From positions 223,715,622 through 223,779,621 of the forward strand of contig NC_053039.3 of assembly GCF_002575655.3 (NCBI RefSeq): 64,000 nt of DNA, written 5' to 3'. The notes under the pieces are model-generated. The model had not been told where the DNA came from. It made no database searches and saw nothing but the letters and a program-made list of their open reading frames with translations. The stretch's first letter is position 1. Each line of letters opens with the position of its first letter. The stretch comes from Aegilops tauschii subsp. strangulata (lineage: Eukaryota; Streptophyta; Magnoliopsida; Poales; Poaceae). Of the stretch, positions 22,603-33,600 are shown piece after piece. Made by a program: the position numbers and the translations under genes.

Positions 22603-22811
22603 GGGGTGGCATGGGCCATAACTAGCATTCATATCTAGTAGTACGGCACACGCCACCCACACGAGTCCCATCCGACACCAATTTTCTTGGAGTCCGTGCT
22701 AGCTACAGCCATCTCTTCTCCCTCCTGTTTTCTCAGCCATCACGCGGTGGGCGGGGTGGGGGTTTGCTGATAGTCGGTTTGCTCAACTGCGGTCCCACTT
22801 GTAAGTGAAAA
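22603..22811. repeat. Duplicated segment, copy 2 (partner 21408-21615)
   Basis: This is the second copy of the block starting GGTGGCATGGGCCA. It lies about 390 bp beyond the 3' end of the unknown gene at 23201-23704. Confidence 0.8.
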
Positions 22812-23200
22812 TGCAACACATCACGCATTCCCCCTTGAGCGGCGTGCCGGAAAAACCGTGTGGGGGTGCGACGCGAACACGACAGGCTTTTCCTTTTGAA
22901 CTTGTAACTTGTAAAATTTGGTTCTGCTCCATGGGGCGACCGATAGATAGAAATAACGATTTTCCCTAGAGTAATGAGAAGTTTGGTTCTGGCACGGTTC
23001 ATGCATGGAGTACGTAGGAAAATTATGAAGTTGATGCGAAAGGTAAGATAATTACTAGTAGTACTATATACTACTACATGGATTTGACGGAAAGATAAAG
23101 ATACATACGGATCCATCAACGACATCCTCACGCCCTAGTGCACCGGGTCACCAACCGACGTGTGAGGAGCAGCGGCGTTGGCGGCAAGCTCAACGTGCTT

Positions 23201-23704
23201 CTAAACAATGCCGTCCAAGGTTGCCCTGCGGTCCAAGAAGGCCAGCGTCCTATCGTCCTCCTCTTGCATGTAGTAGTCATTGTGGACGATTTGCGCGTAG
23301 ACGTGGGTGATTATGTCGATGGTGTCTTGCTGCGCCAGGAGCTGCGCGGTGAGCGCGACCTCGAGGTGGACATTCTCCGGCGCGACGGCGGGTAGTCGCA
23401 GGGCCACCAGTGCGTCGAAGAGGTTGTCACCATAGAGGCTGTTGAGGGTGGCAGGCATCGCAGAGCCTGGGCACGTGGGCTGGAGGCGTACGTCAAGGTC
23501 GTCCGTGAGCTTCTTGACGACGGTGAACTTGTCGAGGAAGCAGACGAGGACCTCGTCGAACAAGGAGACGAAGTTGTCGTCCAAGCGGCCCCTCGCCCTG
23601 GCGGCCTCAAGCACTACCTGGAGACATTCCTCGGTCCCAGGATGCAGGCCGGCATCGTGGACCATCTGGCATAGCCGGCTGATGCTCACGCTCATCGCCT
23701 CCAT
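23201..23704 (-). CDS. Unknown intact 167-residue protein
   Basis: This is an uninterrupted frame from ATG at 23704 (MEAMSVSISRLCQMVHDAG) to a stop at 23201 that I do not recognise. It is Leu/Ala/Asp-rich and probably all-helical, with segments such as FDEVLVCFLDKFTVVKKL (about residues 49-66), NLFDALVALRLPAVAPENVH, and IVHNDYYMQEEDDRTLAFLD near the end. No signal peptide, membrane segment or metal-binding motif is seen. A TATA box (TATAAA, minus strand) lies about 100 bp upstream of the ATG. The codon third positions are GC-rich, unlike the AT-rich flanks, as in many grass genes. It may be a retro-captured or single-exon host gene in the CACTA cargo. Confidence 0.6.
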   Translation of the reverse strand: MEAMSVSISRLCQMVHDAGLHPGTEECLQVVLEAARARGRLDDNFVSLFDEVLVCFLDKFTVVKKLTDDLDVRLQPTCPGSAMPATLNSLYGDNLFDALVALRLPAVAPENVHLEVALTAQLLAQQDTIDIITHVYAQIVHNDYYMQEEDDRTLAFLDRRATLDGIV

Positions 23705-23803
23705 GGGTCTAGCTTCTAGTCAACTGATCTTGCGATTGGAGTGATCACTCTTGCCCTTAGGTGCGTAGGTGCGTAGGATTTCATAGATTGGACTGGCGGG
23801 AGC

Positions 23804-23811
23804 CTTTATAT
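23804..23811 (-). promoter_or_regulatory. TATA box of the 167-residue ORF
   Basis: The minus strand reads CATATAAAGG about 100 bp upstream of the ATG at 23704, a typical plant TATA position allowing for a short leader. Confidence 0.5.
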
Positions 23812-23870
23812 GAGAAGTGCAGACTGCGTTGAATTCACGTGCGTGTTGGCCATCTACTCCTCGCGCCTCT

Positions 23871-23952
23871 ACTGCACCTGCCTTTGGCTGTATGACAGGT
23901 TGGCCAGCCACCCGTTGGACCCACGTGTCATACACCCAAAGGCAGGTGCAGT
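23871..23952. repeat. 27-bp inverted repeat with 28-bp spacer
   Basis: The arms 23871-23897 and 23926-23952 (ACTGCACCTGCCTTTGG...) pair with one mismatch. One arm recurs in the block near 25660-25686. It could fold as a hairpin, lying upstream of the TATA box of the 167-residue ORF. Confidence 0.7.
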
Positions 23953-24130
23953 AAGTCAATGAAGCTGCGTCCCCCTCCGTGCCCGTGCATGCTTTCAATG
24001 ACTTGAGACTACCAAACATCACATGCGGTGGTTAGTTCATTGCATGTAATCCTATTGAGTAGCAAAAAGACATTAAGTTACCTCGCCGATAGGAATAAAA
24101 CAATACACCATGTATTTATTTACAGAGCGA

Positions 24131-24378
24131 GTATAGCCAGCATCCGGTTAGTATATGAAGTTGCCACATCACATAGAGCCAACCTAATATTGGAGTATGC
24201 TAGCCCTCCACCAGCGCGCCGCTTCAAATGGCGGAGGAAGTGAGAGGTCGCGTCACCTTGTGTCCAGATCTGAGATGCCACGTGTACCAGATGAATGGCT
24301 CCAAGTTCGACCACCGTGATGCTAGGTGCGAGCCAAGGAACACCGTTGGAGAGACCCCCCTCATAATTGTCCTACATT
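24131..24378. repeat. Duplicated segment, copy 2 (partner 19911-20157)
   Basis: This is the second copy of the 247-bp block found after the DUF295 pseudogene. The flanks differ, so the duplication is dispersed and not a simple tandem. Confidence 0.85.
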
Positions 24379-24802
24379 GTCGACGACGAGGTGCCTATGG
24401 TGACTTCGTAAATTTCAAATGATAGTGATGTGCGTGTGTGCGTTCATAGGGGTGAGTGTATGCGCGTGTATATGAGCGCTTGCGTCTGTACTGTGTAAAA
24501 AAACGTAAATGCATGTCAAAAAGAGACTAGTCAGTATACTCAATATTGTGCACCTCGGAGAGGAAAATGATAGAACTAGTACGTATTTATTTACGGTGCA
24601 GATTCACTCATTTTGCTCCATAGTACTCCGTCTCGGTGTAGTCTAGTCACTTGTTGAAATCTCTAGAAGGGCAAATACTCCTTTCTGGTTTACAGGGCTA
24701 TACTAGCAAGTAGTTGTACGTACTAGTACAATAGTGGGCTCACATAGCAATTTTGTCTCATGCAAGAGCCTGGCTATATGCGTGCTCCAACGTTCGGTTT
24801 GC

Positions 24803-25757
24803 GCTTGGCTCTTCGCCTCTTCGAGGAGATGAACAATGATGTTACTACTACTGCTTCTACAGTGTCGAATCCACTGCTGCATGTCCGTCCACCGCGAGCG
24901 GGACGGATAGCTTGTTGTAGAAGTACTACTAAGCAAAAGCATGTCCTCGTTTGCGAGCAACCGCGCGCATGGGTGAGGGAGAGGCGTGTAGTAAAATCAA
25001 GCTTCTCCTCGTTGTACGAGTTGACGCGACACATCATAGCACTGGCCCCACATGCTTGCCTCTAAACTTGGCTGAAAGACCCGCAGTGTACAATATATTT
25101 GCTGCAACCTCTAACATTTACCCACCACAAATTAAAATATATGTGGCCATATGCATCGTTCTGATGCAGAGGCCGGGGAGTCCCCCCCTTTTCGAAAAAA
25201 ACAAATTAAAATATATATTCCTGTCTTGACCAGATGAGCGTGCAAACTACAATCACCAGGGTGTCAGGTAGGGCTAGAAGACTTTTTTTTAAAAAAAAAC
25301 TTCGAGACGGCCACATAGCATGGAGCCGACCCCAACGATTTTAAGCTTACAGGCATGGTACACGCTATCCTAGACTACTCTACACACGAAACTGCCACAC
25401 GAGCGTCCGGGCTGCGCTTGGCTCTTCGCCTCTTCGGGAAGTCGAACAATGATGGAGTACTACTGCACTGGAGGAGTACTACAGTACGCTTCTGGCCATC
25501 TGACACCGATTGAACTGCTGCATGTCCACCGCGTGCGGGAGGGAGAGCGTGTAGCGAAAGCTTCTCCTAGTCTTGCCAGCCACCACGCTCATGGGTGAGG
25601 GAGGGACGCTCCTGCGTTTGCGTGTATGATAGGTGGGCCCGACAGGTGTGTGGCCAACCTGTCATACAGCCAAAGGCAGGTGCAGTTAAGTCCGCGAGGG
25701 AGAGGATAATCAAACTTCTCGTTGATGTACGAGTTGACGCGACACATCAAAGCACTG
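24803..25757. repeat. Triplicated segment, copies 2 and 3
   Basis: Two further copies of the block at 20393-20607 lie at about 24803-25044 and 25414-25757. The 370 bp between them contain a short A/T homopolymer region but no gene. Confidence 0.65.
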
Positions 25758-25924
25758 CACTCGATATATTTCAATAATTTGCATTTACCGATGCATTAAT
25801 TACAACGCATGCATGCATGCCGTGACTCTCCTTTTGATACTTGGATGTGTTGATTTAATGCATCTTGAAGTAGTATAAAATATGTGATGGTAAAGCTTTG
25901 TAATACCCCGGCCCAAGTCGAGAG

Positions 25925-26101
25925 ATGGTTGTGCACGAGGAGGGCGAGATCATGCAGACCGAACAGGACCCGACGATGGAGCTCTCTAAGGTCTCGATGG
26001 ACCTCACCGTGCTCCAGTGCCCCTTGTGCCTCCGCCCCTTGAATTGTGGTTTCTCAACGAGTTGTGCCGAACTTCTTGTGAATTGTGGTGGTTTTCAGTA
26101 A
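25925..26101 (+). pseudogene. SINA-like E3 ligase fragment
   Basis: This is a 58-codon frame, MVVHEEGEIMQTEQDPTMEL then VSMDLTVLQCPLCLRPL. The last stretch is the start of the RING domain of SINA-like E3 ubiquitin ligases, with the first Cys-x2-Cys pair of the zinc site. After RPL the sequence leaves the family (NCGFSTSCAELL) and stops at 26099-26101, so the rest of the RING and the SINA substrate-binding domain are missing. It is probably a captured 5' exon piece. Confidence 0.6.
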
Positions 26102-26559
26102 TGAAAATAGGAAGGGGCAAGCCCTTCTTTGATAAAAAAATTATCGTCCTTATATATTCATCAATCTTGCTATAAGTCGCAGTAGATGCTATATAGGTCC
26201 GTCGGATCTTACATCAAGATCCGTGCTTTCAGATTTTCTTTTTTCTCTCTTAAATCTCAGTCGAGTGAGACATAGCCACGCCATTAAACAGAGGCTCGGG
26301 CGCCATTAATGGAGACCTTGGGAGAGAGGTGGACGGCAGATGGAGGTCAAAGGGCTCTCCTCCCGATAAGCACGCGCAGGGGTCTGATCGCACGCCTCTC
26401 GTACTCAAATAGCTACCCTGCAACGCGCCTCCTACCTAATAAAAAATGGGGACGCGTGGCGGCACGTAAATGGTACTAGTAAGTAGAACGCCCACGGTTT
26501 CAATAATACTTGTGTTTCCGATTGTAACGTGACAGCACTTGTTCCAAAATGACTTTGTT

Positions 26560-28610
26560 GATTGTTAATGTGTGCGCCTTCGCAAATCGGACTGCAAATT
26601 TACCACAGCATGTTGGTGCCATGTCATGGCACCAAGCCAAGTTTCATTATTTTCATGAGTGTTTTGGATTTACAGGAATTAAAAAACTAAGTTTCTCAAT
26701 GTTTCCAACCCAGCCACGACGCCTAGAATTTTGAATTTCATTCCCATTTTTTGCATGGAACCTAGAAATTTACCCGAGGACACACATGTGACTTTTCAAC
26801 CAACTTTGGTGCACTGGAACATGTGCTTGTATTTCAAATTTGAATTATGCACACAAAGGTGACACGTTCCCTCCTAGAACCACGAGCCTTCTTGAGAGAA
26901 GCTCCGATTTGCAAGAAGCTTATACCAAAATTTGTTCCTATTCGGCCACTTTTTTTACCACGGCATGGTACTACCATGACATGACACCATGCCAAGTTTC
27001 ATGATTTTAAAACCAAGTTTCTCACTGTTCTCGACCGAGCCACGATGTCTAGATGTTTGAATTTTATTCTCATTTTTTGCATGGAACCTACTCCCTCCTT
27101 CCATCTATATAGGGCCTAATGTGTTTTTTCAAGACAGCCTTTGACTATTGACAAGATTAATAGCACATGAGATGTATACTATGAAAATTATATTATTGGA
27201 AGCTCCTTTGACATACAAATTTGAAGGTATGCTTTGTGTAAGTTGCATGTCATATATTATTGCTCTAACGTTTGGTCAAAGTTAGCCTCGAAAAACGCAT
27301 TAGGACCTATATAGATGGAAGGAGGGAGTAGAAATTCACCCGAGGACACAAATGTGATTTTTCAACCAACTTTGGTGCACGGGAGCATGTGCTTGTAGTT
27401 CAAATTTGAATTATGCACATTAAATGACCAAAAACTCAATTAATGTGTAAATAAGGCCAAACGAAGCCGGAATAATTCCAAAATTTAACAGGGCACTCAT
27501 GTAGCTATATGTTGCCTTTGTAAATAAACTCAAGGGGGACAACGTATATCATTTCGCACTCGAAGGTGGCATGTTCCCTCTCAGAACCATGAGCCTTCTT
27601 GAGAGAAGCTTCGGTTTGCAAGAAGCTTATACCAAAATATGTTCCTATTCGGCCAATTTTTTTACCACAACATGGTAGTACCATGAAATGACATCCATGC
27701 CAAGTTTCATGATTTTCAGACGTGTTTTGGATTTACAAGAATTTTAAAACCAAGTTTCTCAATGTTCTCGGCCGGGCCACGATGCCCAGATGTTTTAATT
27801 TTATTCTCATTTCTTGCATGGGACCTAGAAATTCACCCGAGGACACAAATGTGAATTTTGAACCAACTTTGGTGCACGAGAGCATGTGCTTGTAGTTCAA
27901 ATTTGACTTATGCACATTAAATGACCAGAAACTCAATTAATATATATAAAACGACAAACGAACCCGGAATAATTCCAAAATTTAACAGGGCACTAATGTA
28001 GTTCTATGTTGCCTTTGTTAAGAAACTCAAGGGGGGGGGGCAGCGTATATCGTTTCACACTCAAAGGTGGCACGTTCCCTCTTAGAACCACGAGCTTCCA
28101 AATCGGCCCAATTTTTTACCACAACATGTTAGTGCCATGACATGACACCATGCCAAGTTTCATGATTTCCAGGCGAGTTTTGGATTTACATGAATTTAAA
28201 ATCAAAGTTTCTCGATGTTCTCGGCCGAGTCATGATGCCCAGATGTTTGAATTTCATTCTCATTTCTTCCATGGGACCTAGAAATTCGACCAAGGACACA
28301 CATGTGATTTTCAACCCACTTTGGTGCACCGGAGCATGTGCATGCAATTCATATTTAGACTATGCACATTAAAAGTACAAAAACTCAATTAATGTATAAA
28401 AATGCCAAATGAACCCGAAATAATTCCAAAATTTAACAGGGCACTCATAGAGTTCTATGTTGCCTCTGTAAATAAAATTAGGGGGGAGGTAGCGTATATC
28501 GTTTCGCACACAAAGGTGACACGTTCCCTCTCGGAACCACGAGGCTTGTGGAGAGAATCTCCAGTTTTGCAAGAGGCTTATACCAAAACTTGTCCCAATT
28601 CAGCCAAAAA
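26560..28610. repeat. ~450-500-bp tandem repeat, four units
   Basis: Units are marked by the phrase CAACCMACTTTGGTGCAC near 26798, 27363, 27860 and 28312. Each unit also has GCCAAGTTTCATGATTT, GTTTTGGATTTACA, GGTGRCACGTTCCCTC and AATTCCAAAATTTAACAGGG in the same order. The first interval is longer because a MITE is inserted. Diverged units of the same repeat flank element W2 outside the CACTA (45080-45852 and 53796-54720). No coding sequence is seen. Confidence 0.85.
27091..27328. mobile_element. Stowaway-type MITE, 238 bp
   Basis: Ends are CTCCCTCCTTCCATCTATAT and its inverse, ATATAGATGGAAGGAGGGAG, flanked by TA on both sides (27089-27090 and 27329-27330). Removing the element and one TA restores the tandem-repeat sequence CCTAGAAATTCACC found in the neighbouring units, which is direct evidence of insertion. 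Confidence 0.92.
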
Positions 28611-28619
28611 TTAAACGTA

Positions 28620-29300
28620 TGAAAATAGGGTTTAGATTATCCCAAACATCTCGCTACCTAGACCAATAATGTACTATGATTTGAATTCAACATAAAATGG
28701 ATACAAATATTTGAATTGGAGAGCGTATGGTACATGTAGTTCATAGTGAAATATGATTACTGCTATATGTATGTTTTTTGTTATCAAGATAATATTTAAA
28801 TTATTGTATAACTTGACAACAATCGTATTCAAATAAGGAAAATTGATTCAAATTTAGTCCATATGGTAGACGACAATATATATGTTCACATGGTGGAGTA
28901 AAATGTTCATATATGATGGAAGATCAAAATGTACGACTACATCACTTATAAACCTTAAGGTCACCTAACGATATATTTGAATTCAACATAACGTGGATTC
29001 AAAAATTGAAATTCGAGATCATGGCATCTATAATCATATAAAAAGGGACATTACTCTTTCTTTGGTGGGAATTGATTTGTTTTTTGTTGTTGTTGAGGGA
29101 AGTGCAAATCGATTTGGTACTGTGCAGGGTAACCTTGTTCTCCCGATTTTTTTTACATTTTTCTTGTAGTTTTTCAATGGCATCTATAGAAATATAGTAA
29201 AAGGGGACATGACTCTCTTGTGTCTTGTATGAATTGTTTTTTTACACGTTAAGTTTGTTCTGCCGAACAAGGAATCCGCACCTTGTTATCCCGAAATTTT
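28620..29300. other. AT-rich stretch upstream of the duplicated-exon gene
   Basis: This is AT-rich sequence between the tandem array and a C/T-rich leader at about 29300. No gene or repeat structure is recognised. It may contain the promoter of the gene that follows. Confidence 0.4.
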
Positions 29301-30608
29301 TAAGCTCGAGTATCTTTTGTCTCACCTGCTTTGAAACTCCCGCTTCTTCAACCCGCGCCGCACCTTGTTATCCTGAAATTTGGACGCGCGCGAGAACTCC
29401 CTCCTCATCCGAAATCGCTCCCGCAGCCCAGACACGCGAAATCCCCCTTCTACCCCTCAGCCGGAAATGAAGCTCCACATCGCGGTGTCAAAACCGGTGG
29501 GGGTACGCTGGTAACTTACCCTACATTTCGGACAAGCGTGTTCCTAAGCTTGGCTCCCCCCTCCCCCTTCGCCCCCCCATTCGTACACCGAGGCCGCCAA
29601 AACCCGCGAAACCCCACACTCCTCCGTCGGCCTCCCGACCGCCGCCCAGCCGGAGACTCTTCCCCGACTACGTCGTCCACCGCAATAGCTCGCCGTCCCT
29701 CATCCACCGCACCGGATGAGGATCCGTTGTCGATCTCGTCGTCCCGCCGGATCAGCCGCCCCGTCCTCCACCTCCAAGGAGCTGCCCCGACGTTCGTCTC
29801 GTCTATCGCGCCACCTCAATCCCCATAGCGCCGTCTTGACCTGCCACACCGGAACCGCAACACCCTCACCAATTCCTCTGATGAAGCCGAGGCCAACTCG
29901 GCGCCACCAAGGAGGTTCTGCACTCACCGCTGCATTTTATCTTTTATTCGATCTCACGGGGCTGCCGGTGCTCGATACCGAGCAGACATGGCGTGTCTCC
30001 ATCGACGGCACCGTCGCCGGCCACATCATCCACGGCGTCTCTCCCCCATGTTGTTGCTTCCTCGGCGGCGACTTCCACAACGGCACTAGCTGCAGCTGCT
30101 CCGGCTCTCGCTCGCGCTGCGGCTCTGTTCTTGCTGTCGGTCGCGCTGCTGCACTGCTCCTGCTTTCGTTCGTGCTGCTGCTCTGCTCTTGCTCTCACTT
30201 GTGATGCTGCTGCTGCACGACCTCCGGCAGCTACAGGAGTTGCTGCTTTAGCACTTGGTCGCGGTGCTACTGCACGACTTGCTCTCTGCTAGTGCGTTCC
30301 CTGCTCGAGCGTGTGCTGATTTAGATCACTTCTTCTCTGCTACTAGTGCTCGACGCCCTAAACATCTATTGCAATGCTCTGTTACTAGTTCAATCAGTTT
30401 CGACAGTAAAATTCAGTTTCGACTGTGAAGTTCATTTTCTTCAGTTAAGTTCAGAGTAAACAGTACTTACAGCATCTGTCGGAGCGACCGTGGCGCGGCT
30501 GATGCGTTTTACATCTAGCATTTTTTGGTGATGTATTTTACATCATCTATTGCAGATGATATTAGGGTCCCACTTCAGATTAACGTTGTCTGTCTTGTCA
30601 TGCTTCAG
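29300..30608 (+). other. Putative 5' leader and first exon(s) of the duplicated-exon gene
   Basis: From about 29330 composition switches to C-rich, then GC-rich (to about 30300), as in 5' ends of grass genes. Several frames are open, including ATGs at 29331 and 29716, and I cannot decide which is used. Exon A (30609) needs one nucleotide from a preceding exon, so at least one upstream coding exon should lie here. The minus-strand Ala/Arg-rich frame at 29944-30198 is a composition artefact. Confidence 0.4.
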
Positions 30609-33600
30609 CCTCGTCGCCGTACACCTTAGCGGAGCTGCTCCAACGACGGAACCGTCCATCACAGCGGAGCAGTACCCTCGGCGCCGTTTCCAGAGGCCTC
30701 AGATCTTCTTCCCCGCCTCCGACAGTCACACCAACATCATCACCATCCTCCACGTCCAACCCAATGATGCTGAGGTCCACAAGGCTATGCCAAAGAGGTT
30801 GTACACTCGTCGCATCACTTTGTTTCTCCATTCCTCTGTTCTTCCAATTCATGTGAGCCAAACACCCAGGTTGACTGAAATCCTATGTTTCCAAATGCTC
30901 TGTTTTGCACGTGCATTCCTATCCTATTCCTGTGTTTTTCCTGTCCCTGCATTTATAGAATCCTCCAATTCTAAGGAGCCCTTACAGATTTACTTCATTT
31001 TCAGATAGGCGTCAAAGAAAACTCTGTGTGTTATGTCCGGCTCCTGCCGTGCCGTCATCCACCCCACCTGAGGTGCACCATCGACAGAAGCGTTCACTAC
31101 AGCAGAGATCCCCCCTACAGACTTCCTTTCGCCGCCTCAGATCATCTTCCCCGTTGCCGGCAGCCACGCCAACTGCATTACCATCATCGACTGAGCAGAT
31201 GAACCTGAGGACTACACAGTTCCGGAAGAGAGGTCGCAGTCTTTCGTGTTTGCTTACGTTATACATCGGTTATTATTACCTGCTACTTTATCGTTCAATC
31301 TTGAGTTTTGAATTGCCCATGGGTCTCATATCGAGCCAGCAACGAATAGTATCTGTCTACTATCTGGTTCATCTGGGGTCTTCTATGTGGTTCATGTTGG
31401 CTGGGCAACAAACAATAGATGATCCATTGTCTATCTTTTTAAACTGAAGCTATAATCTACCTGCTATCATTAGTTTTGGATCCATCCACTCGTTTGCTAC
31501 CATCAGTCTTGATTTTTGCATGCACCCCTTAGGCCTTACAAAATCTAACTATTTTTTATTATGCATGTAAGATATTGTACACAATCGTACTGAACATGTA
31601 GAGAAAAAGAGAAGACCGTTGCGTGCGAATATAATGTCATGCAGACGCCGCTCCATGGTGGGCGAAGTGGCCCCCTCCTGCATTTCCAGATTGTATTCCA
31701 GAGGAAGATAACTGTTCAGATGGAGATTCAGAAGGAGCCGACCACGCCTGTTTACCACCTGAGGTGTTTGCTCTAACCTGGCATGCTGATGTTGGTCATA
31801 TCATGCATATGGCGCCTTGCATTGCTTACATTATACATCTTATATGTCATCAGCTTAGTTTAGATTTGCTTTGTGTGAATGCCACCTGTTTAGCTTCTAT
31901 ATCATACTACCACCATTCCTAAATATTTGTCTTTTTAGAGATTTCAACAAGTGACTACATACGGAACAAAATGAGTGAATCTACACTCTAAAATATGTCT
32001 ATATACATCCGTATGTGGTAGTCCATTTGAAATCTCTAAAAAGACAAATATTTAGGAACGGAGGGAGTATATGGGAATTATGCAATGCCATCTTCTTTAG
32101 CCAGGCATCATATACGTGAATCATGCAATGTCATCCTGTTTAGCCAGTCATCGTATATGTGAATTGTATTGTGCCATATTTTTCCATAATGTATTCCATT
32201 TGTCAACAATGTTTATACATTCATCTACTCTTCCTGTGCATCAACCATTTGAGTCGGTCATGGGAAAATCTGGAGTGAAAACAAGGTCGTCTGAGCAGTC
32301 AGTGCTACCTGTCAATGCAGATTTCTTGCTGGTTACAGATAGCTCCTCAGAGGAGGATTCAGAGAGAGATGACCAGTCGTATTCCCCCTCGAGGTGCATG
32401 CTCTAACTTGGCTGGGTTATATTGCTCATATCATGCATATGGTGTCTTGCATTGCCATGCCATCTGCTTAGATTAGACATGCTTTGTGTGAATGCCTCCT
32501 ATTTGCTTTCTATATCAGATATGTGAATTATGCAATGCCATGTTTTTCAGCCAGTTATCATATATGTGAATTATGCACCGCCATGGAGCCAGGCATCATA
32601 TATGTGAATTATCTCATGCCATCTTTTTTTTATTACGTATTCCATTTGTCGACAATCTGTGTATATTGAACTACTCTTCATGTGTATCAGCCATTTGAGC
32701 CGGTTATGGAAAAATCTGGAGTGAAAACAAGGTCTTCAGAGCAGGCAATGGTACCTGTTGAAGCATATATCTTGATGGTTACATGGAGCTCCTCAGAGGA
32801 GGATTCAGAGACAGATGACCAGTCCTATATCCCACCTGAGGTGTATGCTCTAAGTTGCAATGTTTATATTTCTCATATGATGCATATGGTGTCTTGCATT
32901 GCTTAGTTTAGACATCATATGCACAATATTGAATTCTATCTGCTTAGTTTAGAGATCATACATGCGAGTGCCAGCTGCTTAGTATATGAATCAATTATGT
33001 CAATTATATCATGCCATCCTGTATACTTAGACAACATGTATGTGAATTATTTCATCCCAACCTATTTTAGAAAGACATCATATAGTTTTGTCATGTCATC
33101 CTATTTAGGTACTCATCATATGTTGAATTATGCCATTATATCCTGTTAAGTTATCCATCATATATCTGAAACTGTGTCATGCTATCCTGTTTAGTTAGGC
33201 ATCATATATGTGAAATTGTGTCATGCTGTCCTGTTTGGTTAGACAACATATATGTGAATTACCACATCTGTCTATCATACAATGTCTGTACGTTCAATTT
33301 CTTTTCTTGTTTATCAGCCATTTGAATTGGAGGGGGTGATGGCAGTATCTAAGGGAGCAAAAACCCGTTCTTCACAAAAGACAGTGCTACCCGTCGAAGC
33401 AGATAGAACCATGGTTGTACTGGCCCACAAACTAGCCCCACCACACATAATCGAGACTCTTCCAGATTGCACACTTACACCGTTGGGCAGAGAACCAGCT
33501 ACAACCCATCTAACCAAAACCCCAGCGGATAGTAACCCACTTATAGTTGACAAAGCACCATGTCCACCACAGAGTACCCCCACACGAGCAGTTTGTAAAG

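Noticed and set aside
29470..29500. GTGTCAAAACCGGTGG, like the start of the element F LTR
   Set aside because: The similarity covers about 15 bases only and does not continue. Probably chance.
29944..30198. Ala/Arg-rich minus-strand frame opposite the gene leader
   Set aside because: It is a shadow of CTG/GCT-rich sequence. The plus strand has splice-site and phase support downstream.
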